Position numbers and translations under genes: made by a program | Shown here: positions 12,101 to 24,100 of the stretch, one piece after another | Numbering within the stretch: the first letter of the stretch is position 1 | Layout of the letters: the number at the start of each line of letters is the position of its first letter | Notes under the pieces: model-generated | What the model saw: the letters and a program-made list of their open reading frames with translations, nothing else | Database searches by the model: none | Told to the model about the DNA's origin: nothing | Source: Apteryx mantelli | Taxonomy: Eukaryota > Chordata > Aves > Apterygiformes > Apterygidae | Reading direction: 5' to 3' | Length of the DNA: 64,000 nucleotides | Assembly: GCF_036417845.1 (NCBI RefSeq) | Contig: NC_089984.1 | Coordinates: 3,534,001 to 3,598,000 of the forward strand

Positions 12101-15100
12101 TACTCATCAGCATCAAATTCAAGCAGCGGCTGTTTTTCTGCAAGCATTTTAGGAGAAGACAAAGTCTGGCCAGAACGTTTAGTCGATTCTTCATGAACAT
12201 ACCTGAGGAGCAAGTTTGATCCCTTGGGGTTTTAAAGTGACGTGGTTCATCGGCGTGAGCTCCATTCCTGGCAAGAGGTCGTAGAGTTTATCCTCTCCCC
12301 TCTTTTCTCCTTTGACCTGGTATCCGCGCCCCAGGCCCGTGTAAGCCAGGTAGCCGCGACCTCCTAGTCCTCTAACTCCCGCAGCCCCTACAGGTACATT
12401 CATGTAAATTTCTAGGAATGTAAGAAGGCATTAAACTGAATCAAATCACCGGAAAAATTACCCTGATTCTCGCTGTAATGGAAAAGTTAGCCCCACTCAC
12501 TGATTTTTGGGAAGAAGATGGGCAGGAGGGCCAGCGGGCTCAAGGCCACGACGCTTGCAGGCTCTGCCAGGTGCCGGAAAGGGGAGTTCCCGGGGGGAAT
12601 TCCCAGCGCGCCGCTTTGTAGGAAAGTCTGATTTATAAGCACAGTGCACGATTCCCTGCTGCACAGATGGTTTCCCTTAGAAAACTCTCTGCAGGTTGCA
12701 AGAGGCAGCAAATCAGGGCATTACGGCCAGGTGCAGCAGTGGACTGAAAGATGAAGCTTCACCTCCTATTGTATCGCTTCAGTCTTTAGTCCTGGAAGTG
12801 CTGTTGCTGGAATGAGCCAGACTCAGCGTTGTCGTCTTTGGGCTGAAATGCTTTAATTTGTGGAGTTTAGGGGGAAGCCCTGCTTCTTTGTTACCCAGTT
12901 TCCATCTTCTCTGTTCTGCTCAGTCAAGGTGAGGCATAACTTTCCATTTAGTTCATGCACAAATCACTTCTGATTTCAGGACACCCTTCTAACTGGATTT
13001 GTAGTTGAAAGGCAGAAAGGGGACAACTGATATTACAATGATTCCTACCCACTGGCATAATTCCAGTTTCCTGAGAAACTCAGAGTTTATACTTATGGGA
13101 ACCCCCCCAACCCTTATGTGAACCAAGGTCATTTTTTTACACATTACGTTTCCATTTTAATTTTCAGGAGCACCGCTTGGAGCTTGAGGAGACTGTGAAG
13201 CAAGAGAGGGCTGGTGGGTTATCACATCTGCAGCTTTCCCAATGTAATCATAACGTGAGCTAGCCTCATCCACGCATGCAAAAACATGGGGGGCAGCAAG
13301 GCGAATTTCTGCTCTCCAGTTCCCTTCCTTCTTTGGGAAGGAGTAAAAATTGTCTGGTCCAGTCCTCATCAGCCCTCCTGGTGTGCAAGACAGGATTCGG
13401 AGTTTGCTGAGGGACCTGGCCGTGGGCTGGGGACACGAGCTGACTTTGCAGCAGGCGTCAGCTTTGGAAGGAAGCTCGGGGACAGATTACTTTTTGCTAG
13501 CCCCCAAATTTACTTCCACCCAGATTTAACTTGAGTGTGGGGATATGATTTGGTCGCAGGTGCAGTCACCCGGGATTGAAGGCAGAGTTTCAGTAACTTG
13601 CAGAAATGCTGTTTATTTTTCATAGACTGCTTATTACTTGATTATTTGTCAAAAAAAAGAGTCCCTCTCTCAGAGCACACAAGCAATTTCTTGATTTCAG
13701 TTCTGGTTCCCATTTACCAGGCCCTGCATCAGGGGCTAGGACTGCTTCGAGATAGCTGCAAAGGTGACCTCCCCGGGAAACACCATGATTTGGGGCTCAG
13801 AAAACACCAGGACTGGTAAAACTTTCCCTGTGGGCCTTAAAGTAAGGAGGAAATACAGCTGTGGGCTGTGCCAGTGTCTGGTTGAGGAAGTTGGCTCTGA
13901 AGGGGGAGAAAAATTGTTTTAATTGTTTTTTTCCCTGTTGGGGCAAAACCAGGAGGATTCCTACTTTATTTACCCTGGAGGGAGGGTGATTTGAAAGCTG
14001 TTTTGAGACAGCCGTCCAGCTCGCTCCCAGGATATGGTTATTTCTTTCATGCCCTGCTTAGCGTACTGGAAGACCACTGCATTTTTGGAAAGGGCAGATG
14101 CTAAAAATTGTTTTTTGTCCCTCTCTTGAAGGGACCCAGAGTTCAGGGCAATGACGACCAACAGTAAGTTGGACGATATCCTGGGGTCTTCACTGTTGAC
14201 TTGAGACAGTGGTGGCTGGAGGGGTGGGAAGCAGCTCTCATGAGCTGAAAAGCTTGGGAGCACAGTCAAGCTCTTGTGTTTTACAGTGACAGATCCTGGA
14301 AGGGTGTGGGACACTGACGGCTGCTGATCTTTGGTGATGGGAACATGAGAGGATGTTTGCATGACATCCCTCACCCCTAAGAAAACATGAGAAAATGAAG
14401 TTTGCAGTCACCCTTTGAGGGGGACATGCCTCAGCCTGTCCAGCCGTCATCAGAAGAGGTGGCTGATGGTGTCACGCCCCAGGTGCTATTTTTAAAAAAG
14501 CATTAGTACCAGCTGCAGCGTTATGAATGGATACACCGATAAAAGCGAGAGAGATTAGTTCACACGTTTGCCCTCAAAATGAGCGAGGAAGCAGTCATCT
14601 AAAACCTGGGAGGTGTATTTTGATAGATTCCAGTATTGCCGTGACTAGAGTTACCTCGGACGGACGGGGGTCGGATAATGCTCCTGTTGGTCAGCCCCTT
14701 GCTGGCTGGGAAATGAAGGTTAGGGATAGCCGCGTAGGCCTGGGGTGCGTAGAAGACGGGAGCGCCAAGGTAGGCCGTGGCAGGATCGTACACGTGGCCA
14801 AACGCGTAGGTGTATTCTCCTTGCAACATGGTACCTCTTCCCCCGGTGCCCCGGGTGTATCTGACATAACTGTCTTTGTCGACGGGTTTGGCTAATGTCA
14901 CTTCAATGGGGGAACCATCCAGCACCTTCACACCAGCACGTCGGGGAAAGAACGCGAGAGAGGTACAAATGTAAGGAAGTCTCCCAAAACGCACAAGGAT
15001 TATCCTGCCTAGGGAAGCAACTGCCCTTCGTAGTTTGCTAACCGGACAGGCATAGCTGAAAGATTGAGAAAACCACCCCCAAAAAGCCCAAATTCTCCAG

Positions 15101-18100
15101 CCTACAGGTGGAAAAATACACTGTCTGGGTGAAGGTTTAACATGCTGAAAGCATCCAGCCTTCAAAGCAGACAGGGAGAGCCTAGTTAACCTAGTTACTA
15201 CAGCTGTGAAGCCTTTAGAAAGACTTCACTTCCCTACAAAGTAGCCTATAAATCTACGAGATTATATATACTCCTATATCGAATAGCAGTAACACTAAAA
15301 ATAGGATCAGGGTTAACACCTCTTTGGGAAAAGCTCTTGCACTGAAGCACCATGAATTACATGCAGTGTGAGAAAAGCTAAATACAGCAACCTCCTTGCA
15401 AATCTGCATCTGAATTCGAAGCAGATGTTTTGGGTTGACCTTGTTTGTCCCTGTTTACCATTCACATGCTTCCCTGTAAATGTTTTTGTTGGCAGACACC
15501 ATACAAGTATGTGAGCACGAGCCAAGGGGACTCATAGCCCTGCATTTTCTATTCCTCGTTTCAGCATTGTTCTGTTTCATTTTGAGTGGTGAACTACAAT
15601 CTGATTTGGGCAAAACATTTAGCCTGAATGCAAGTAGCAAGAAGCCACAAAGTGAACAGTCTGCGACCACCACACTAGCTGAAAACTGAATTCAGGAATA
15701 TAAAGGCAATCTGCAAACAGAGAATAGGGCTATCACCTTCAGGTTTTTGTAAATAATAAGCCACGCAGCTTTATTTCAGCAGTATGCTGCATATAGGCTC
15801 TATGAATTAGCATTTACACCAGCTTTACCTTCCCATTCAAGGCTTTCATAGCTTCTACCGCATCTTCTCTTTTATTAAAGTGCACGAAGGCGTAGTCTCT
15901 AATTTTCTTTACTCTCTCCACTGCACCTACAGGAAAGGTTGGAATATTAGTTTTGAAATGGAGCATTCAGCAAAACCCCGTTCTGAATGAGCAGCTGTGT
16001 TGTGCTGTAAGCCTTGGAGAGCAAAGGGCAAGAAGGCAAGGGGACAGTGCCCTCTCCCCTCTCAAGATGTCTACATCATGGGAAAGGAAATACAATGGCT
16101 ATAGGATTTTGAGCAAGACTAGAAATGTTTGGGAGTTCTTCTTTTTCACATCCATCCTCTACAGTTTTCCGTTCCCCTTGTCAGCTCCTCTTCTGCTTCT
16201 TGGAATTGCGATACTCAGTGCCAATATGAACAAGTGAGTTTGGCTCCAAAATGACCACATGAGCTCCTATTCCCTGTGGTCACAGGTTTTAGATCCCGAC
16301 CTTTATTTTCTTCTCTAATATTTCATCTTTCCCACTCCTGTTGGTTGGGGAAGTGCATTGTTAACCAGCCCCGCCACTGAGACTTCTAACATCTGCAGAC
16401 ACATCCCTTAAAAATACGGCTAATGAATGCTGAATTACTCTTCTGCTGTCTTCTCTCCCCTTCACCACTGAACAGGCAAATTGTCCTATTGCTGCAAAAA
16501 GTACTTACTTAAGTAACTACAGAAGAAAAAAATATTTCTTTGGAGTTAGGAGGGAGTCATTAGGAGCTCCAGTGTGGTAAATGAAGTCTGTCCCAGCCTA
16601 TTACCCGAACAACCTGCACGTCTTCAAAATGACACTGAAACAGTAAGTAGCACTTTGTTTCCTAGTAGGACAAGAGGGTGATTTTCTAAGCCTAAAGTTA
16701 TGGGAGTTACATACTGATCTCTTGTTTACAAGTCCAAGCTTTAATGAACTCTCTGTGTCTTGAAAATCCCCTTCCTGCCTTCCTGAGAGCATTCTGTCTT
16801 ATTGATCCTTGCTCACGCCTCAGTCTTGCTCTCTCTCATTTGTGCCTCTGTTAGAACGAAGCAATGTACTACGGCTCTTAGGTCATCTCCATGGAGAAAA
16901 TGGTTGTGCGACATTACTGGGGGAATATTGTCCTCCTTAGCTACGTATGGAGAGCACAACCTTCCTGCTATCGGAGCAGAGCACGTACTAGCTAAAATTA
17001 CAGGAGATGTCTTTTACAGACTTGCCCATTTTTGATGCTCTCTTTCAGCATCATACTGCTTCAGCAGCAATGTCTGGAGCCTATTTAAATACGTGGAAAT
17101 TGCCAGGGATGAGCATTACACCAAGAACTCTAGGGAAGGAGGGCAGTGTTTTTCGCTGACAGAAGCGATACATGAGTCTACAGAAGTCGTCTGAGGAGGG
17201 GATAAGCAGCATCAAATTTGGCAGCAGATCTTTTAAAGGATGTCACTTCTTGTGCTATAGTTATACATGGGATGCATAAACAGCTGTCCTACTAGTGTGG
17301 TTATGGAGACTCTGGTGGTTTGAGATCCTTTGGGGCAGTTGCTCCGTAACGGGTGCCTCTAGATTTTAACTCTTATTTGGATAATTTTTTATTGAATGAT
17401 TTGTTATTGTCAAAACAGTTTCTAAATTCACTGGGTCAAACGTACACTCGAGGCAAGTGTCACTGAAACACAGCACAAAGAACAACACAGATAATCAAGG
17501 GAGGACATGAATCATTTCAGATCTTTGCTGACATTTTTGATTGTAATCTCACTATAACTTAAATTGCATTTATTCTCCCAAAAGCTCGGCTTTTGCTTGT
17601 CATATGCACATTTTTAGAGCTGTTCCATTCTTTAAAGCATGGCAGAGCTCTAAAAAAGGCATTCCTGATTTAATCCACAATAAATAAAGATGTCTAGGAA
17701 AAAAAAGAAAGAGAAAGAGAGAGAGAGATGACAGTTTCCAGCACGAGACTGAATACCTGTGTCAGAAGTAAAATGATAAAGTGACAAAAAGGAAAACTGA
17801 AGATGATGTGGTTTGAAATCTTCCACTGTTGTGCTGGAAAATTGTTTTTAGGAGCAAACCAGATGACTGTTACAAAACTTTCAGATGGTTTTTAATTGTG
17901 TTTCTGAGGAGTGCAAGAAGTTCAATGTTCAGGAGTGAAACTGAATAAATAAAGGAGGAAGCAGTTAATATAGTGGGATGAAACATATTTAACTGAGCGG
18001 TAAAATGGGATCGCTAACAGCTTGAGGGTTGCTACAAGTATTAGCTGATAATGTTAGAGGGATAAAAAAGACTCATAAAGATATTTCTAACAGATCTCTG

Positions 18101-21100
18101 CATTGCTGCCTACTACAAAAAAAGAAATATATGCAGCAGAAATGAAAAGTTAGTGATGGAAAAATGAAGCTCTGTAGTGTATTTTAAAAAATTAATAGAA
18201 GGAAGTTAATAGAAATGAGATGAAAGATGATTTCACTTTGCCAAGCATAAGTTACTAATGCCTAACGGATTGTGTGGCTTGGAGAGCTGCAGAAATGGGT
18301 TATTTTTATTTTGTTGTTTTTGGTACAATTTTCTAAAGCCTGTGCAACTCGGAAGTGAAATCTCCTTTGAAAGCCAGCAGGATTTTTATTCCCAGCAAAC
18401 CTACTTGCTTTTTGAAAATCTCACACTAAGTGCATGTAATATATGCCATGAAGGAATACCATCATATTCTGGATTAAATGATAAACACTGATTATTCACA
18501 CGTTGACAGTAGAGCTTTTTTGGTATGAAAATGATAGAAGTCAACATATAGATAGATTAGATAAAAGATAAATGTAAAAAAAAAGCCAAACAGCAAATAA
18601 ACAAACAAAAAACCCAGGGTGGTATCTTGGTCTCTTTGGCGTGCTCATTTTATGGGGCTTTTTTTCTTAGAATATGCTTTTTTAAGGTGTGTCTAGGGAA
18701 ATTAAACGCTTCTCAGGAGCAAAATGGAAGCATTTGTATGAAACCACTATTTCTAACATTATCCCTTTTCACAGGAGAAAAATGCTGAAATCGACTGGCT
18801 GTTTCACAAGCTCTCTCTCTTTTTAAGAAAGGTACAAATTCACAGGTGAGATCATTCTTATGATAGAGGCCTCCCCATGCAGCATTTTGGACCTCTTCCA
18901 GTTGCCAGCCATCTAAAAAAGGTTAGTAGTGTTGCTAACTGGAAATTAAGCAGATAGAGGGATGATGTGTTGTGCATGTAGGGTGGGAGCATTCACTTTA
19001 ATGACAAGTTTTGTGGCATTACACGTGAACATTTTATGGCAGAAAAGCTGTTATTTTTGTCTCTTCCTTTGGCATTTTACAAATGAAGAAAGATTTTCAT
19101 TTGCAGTAGGAATACTTGTTTAGGAGCTACCGTGTCAATGGGTTCCTACCTTGTTTGATGTTGTTGAATTCCTTTTCGATGGTCTCCTCAGTAGTCGATA
19201 GCATGAGGTTCCTCACATAGAGAATTTTTACTGATGACATGGTGTCTTCATCCACCTCGACTTCTGGCTCTGCCCAGTCAACAGCGATTGGGTGTCCCCA
19301 TAACTGGATCCTTCCTTTAAAGGCATCGGCATCATCAGTGTCAAATATACTTTGGTTCTTTTCACTTCTGCTCAGAGATTATTTTATACAGAGTATGAAC
19401 ATGCTGCGGTATTAGAGCAGTAGAATAGATCAATTCCACAAAAGGGACCGATATAAACCTTTCTAGTGCAAAGCACTGGCGTTTAGTTAAAGTATTTCCA
19501 AAAGCAGACGGTCACACTTTCAGTGTGCTCCTGCTAATACCTTAGATGCCTGCAGAAATGCAGTGTCCAGAAAGAAAAGAGAGAAAATATGGTACGATTC
19601 ACTAATGTCTGCATTCCCTGGAGTGCTCTGTGAAGGGAAATACTTTAATGAACACAGTTCTCTTGTAAAAATCCCTGTTGCTTGCAAATGTTTCATTCCC
19701 CCGATAATTGGAAATGCATCCAGAAGTCCCAGCTGGACAAAGGAAATAAGGATTTGTCTGTGTGGAGTTGTATGCTCCCACTGGATAAAGTTGCAATGGA
19801 AATAGTAGAAATAGGGGAAGCAAAGGGTAATGAGGCATATCACAGGCGCAGGTGTGGAGGAGAAGCATATGGGCTCCCTGTACAGTAGATCAAGCTGTTG
19901 AGGAGCAGAGAATAAAAAGAGTAAATAAAAAGGTAGTTAAAAGCGATGTTGTGGTCAGATTATCATGCTGGCATCCGTAATCATTTGCATTTAGTCAATT
20001 AATCCATTAGGTAATTGATCAGGGATTTATTCCAGTGATTTTTCAATATGTAATGAAAACTGACTGCCAAGAACTTGTCTCAAAGATGTGCAAATTGCAG
20101 CGATGAGAGCAGGATGGAGGGTAAAGCAGAGGTACCTCTATCTAGTGAATTTTTTCACCTCCTGTCTTCTCCAGATGGCAATGATAAGTGTGTCTTCCTG
20201 TTTTTCTTCCCTATCCCTTCTGCACATCTTGGAGGGAGATCTTTCTCCCCTTTCCCTTCAAGAGCAGCTGAAGTCTGGTCATCCACTAATACCTGGAGAC
20301 CTAAATTTCATGTGCTCTCTCCTGCTATGCATTCACCCAGTGTTATCAGTGGCCAGATTTTTCTCTGGCTATTTTAATTAGTCCAGCAGATAGTGCTTTG
20401 GAGGTGCAGTATGGACGGCTTTCTGTCTAAACAGCATAGTAAATGCTAGATGTTTCCTCCGAATAATGAGATACAACATATCTCCCTCTTCAGCAAAGTT
20501 CCCTCAAAGAGTAAAAAACCCTTTTTTCAATAACAGAAGCGAAAAGTTAAAAAACAAAATGGAAAGGGGCTGCTTTCTGCTAGGAAGGCTTGTGAATGAG
20601 CTGTGACTTGTGGAGCTAGATTGGGTTGATGTTTAACTTTCAGCAGTGCCCAGTCTGATTTGAGCTGTTAATGAAAAGAAATAGAAAGATGGCAGTTAAT
20701 GCCAGCCAATTGAAAGGAAAGACCATTTTCAGTTCAATAGTGGAAATAACGACCTGGTTTTACTTGTAGCGAGGAACAACCAATTGTGTTGCCTGTACTA
20801 CCATCTTGCTGAAATCCAGGTATCCTCCATCCCAAAGGTATTCTCTTATTAAAACAGGAGGCCGGACAAAGTTGCTGTAAAAAGCATGTTCCTTTTTGAG
20901 CATTTCTGCCTCTTCTACAAAGCTCCCTCAAAGAGCAGCTAGGTTCAGAGTCAAGGATGAATCCTGATAATGATCTTCAGTTTCAGATTCATCCAATACA
21001 TCATCCGAAGACACATTCAGTCCTGGCTTGAAACCTCTTTCATGTTCCTCCCTTATGATTGCAACATCATAAGACTCTTTCCTCCGGTTCAGGCCTTTGA

Positions 21101-24100
21101 AATTCCCCAAACTGTTTACTGAGTTGTCCCTAAATTGGAAGTCTCTAGCACATTGCACATGTCTGTTCAGGGCTATGTGTTCTTTCCCATCTGCCTCACT
21201 GTCTTTGCTCGGGATTTTAAAAGTGCTCTGCTCCCTCAAGGCTACTGTTGTTAGCTGTAGCTGTGCCTGCTCTGTTCCTTTATTCTTGATACGGAGCCAT
21301 GAAAAAGTTATGCTGAAGCACAGATTAAAATGAATGTGCTCCTATAATTAGGGAGATGCGAAACTGATGCAGAATGTAGAAGATACAGAACAAAAGGAAA
21401 AACAGTCGATGTAAAATATCCCACAATGGCTAAGCATATTCAGATGCATATCAGTGCTCAAAATCATGCTCTTTTTTGGCAGTAAGTAAAAGGTATTTAA
21501 ATGACTCGTGATTTTTCACAGGCTATCATATAGAAAGAGTCAAAGAAAATAGGTGGGATGATGCATAATGAACAAATCTCAAAACAGAAAGTCAACTGAA
21601 TTCTTGCATTGGCAAGTGAGCTGAGTTCAACAAAGCGATGAGGGTAATGCTGAGCCTGAGAAAAATGGTGAAATCACTCCAAATTCACTTAATGGTGAGT
21701 GACTTTTTCATCTAATACCTATTAACTTCTCCTTCTTTGTAATGGCCCTTTAGCACCGTTCCCCAGTGCTAAATGACATAGAGTCATTCTTTATATTGTT
21801 CAAATCCTAATGCAATTCCTCTTTAGAAGTCTTCTTTCTACATGGAAAATATCACTTTTCAGGAAAGTCCTCAGCACATTCTTAAGGTTGAATATGTTCT
21901 TAAATGCTTTCCTGAGTGATGCTCTCCAATAGGCTATATATAAAGCTATATTTTATTTATAACCCAGAATAACCATAGGATAATATAAGTCCTAGAATAG
22001 AGCTGTACAGACACATACAGCTAGATCCATCTAGCTATATTTTTAATAAATTCTTGCTCCTTAATGAAGTGAGCAGATAATGAGCACGGTGATAAATCAG
22101 GATCTGCAGAGAAGTGCCCATCCCGAACCCCAGAGCCACGGCATCTCCATCACCCAGTCTGGTGTATTGGGGTCACTCCAAGCATATTGTTAGCAACTGA
22201 GAGAAAATCCAGCAGCGTTTGTTTCTTGGGTACGTGGTTCCACTGGAGACTTCTGTCACACCACAAGCTGTAAGCATGCGACTAGTAAGATGAAGCCATT
22301 CCTACCACCCCAGGTCTCTGTACTAACCTGGTAACAATTTTCTCCTTGCCATTGCTGCTGCCCGATGACTTTCGTATTCCACAAAAGCAAAACCCCGGTT
22401 TTTCGTCTTATCAGCCGCACTAGGGTACACAATGACGTCCACGACTCCATCCGTGACTTTCTTCATTTCTGCTAAGATTTCCTCCCTCTTCTTCGTTTTG
22501 GGGATCCCCCCCACAAACAGACGGCAGTTGTCCACACTGGCACAGACCCCAAGGAGACGCCCATTCCTGCATATAAACAACATTTCTGGTTGTTTGTCCC
22601 CACCTTGTCCCCCAAAAAAGGTTCAAACACAAGCCCTCCTACTCCAGTGGTATATGTTACTTGGGACACTCAGGTCATTTTGCTCAATGTAAGGTGCTCA
22701 ATCCAACATGAAGGCTGCCACTTGGCCAAATTTGATATCAAAGTAAGGCAGCATAGTTGAAATGAGGGCCTGGAGATTTGGGAGAAACCAAAGCCAAATT
22801 TTGCTTTAGCTTCCTGGAATTCTCTCTTCTGCTCTTTCCAAAACCAGCTGCTACCACCCAGCTGTACCTACCACCCACGAACACAGCAGTGACTCTGCTG
22901 TTGCTGTTAGTGTATGCCAAGATTCTCTGTATCCACCAGTGACTTGTAGCATCCCAGTCACCAGTGGGCCTCATGATTGAGGTTCTGGGGAAAGAAAGTA
23001 AGTCCTTCCATTTCTTCTTATCATGAGGAGAGAACATTTTGGAGCTTACTAATGCCAGCTGTTCTGCAGACCCCAAAGTAAAATTTTCCTTTCACACACA
23101 CTTCCCTCACCTCCTTATAGCCTGAGTACCTCTTGAGGGGTCTTGAGAAGTTAAAAACTTCTTTAGAAGGGTCTTTGGAACAAGACAAGTAAGCAGAGGA
23201 GGTGGAGGCCTCTGACACAAATCATGTTTCCCAGCCCTCCTCATGTGCCTTGTGACCTGCTCATCCTTGTGGTTGCTAGTAGAGCTTCCCTAGTTCACAA
23301 CCTATCCTTTTTGTGAAAAATGAAAAGCTTAAACTTGCCAGAATGGTTTGTCGCCAAACACTTTTGAGCAAAGAAATATACTCATCCTACTTTTACTGAA
23401 AAAAAAACCACCCTGAATGTGGTTGAAATCCAAACAAAACATATCGATAGACTCGTATGTTGTTGATTACTGGTTGTTTTGTTCCCAATTTTTAGTTACA
23501 AACATGAGTTTTTTTTCTATCCCTACCCACTGGGGAAAGTCATTGATTTACCGTTTTGTTTCATCCCATTTTTTTGCAATCACACTGTCTTCCAGAACAT
23601 ATCTGCAGTATAGCTCGTGTGAGGCCACTCACATGGCTACGAATACATCAACAGAAAACAGCCCAAAGTGAAACATAAAATAAGGTGTCAGTTAATTTGA
23701 CCCACAGCAAAATATTTTTTTCCAATGTTCTGATAGATTTTTTTGTAAGGAAGAAATTTCCTGTAAAAGATATTGATTCTGGTGAAATAGTGGTTTCTCT
23801 TGACTGCATTTCCAGAGAAACTAACCATAATACATATTTGCCTATGTAGTAAGGAATAAAGGAGTGATTGCACAGAGGGAGTGATTTCCTTTTCAGTTTT
23901 GGATATCTAAATAACCTTTCTCTAGGTAACGGGAAAATACGGTATGTATAACAAAACAGATTAATGCATCATATAATTTAAGGCTGATGTGAAGGTGTTT
24001 GCCATGCTTACCTAATTTCATAATTATTGAGTTGCTTTATTGCATTCTTCGCCTCCTGTTTATTAGAGAAGGTTACAAAGGCATAGCCCCTATTGTTTCC

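Larger units (their letters stand above)
9535..12202 (-). other. A1CF: A1CF intron between exons 8 and 9
   Basis: A 2.7-kb intron containing a short CR1 3' end (about 10405-10500), a 17-bp triplicated repeat (10851-10901) and a poly(T) run at 12052-12068. No other ORF or element was recognised. Confidence 0.9.
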
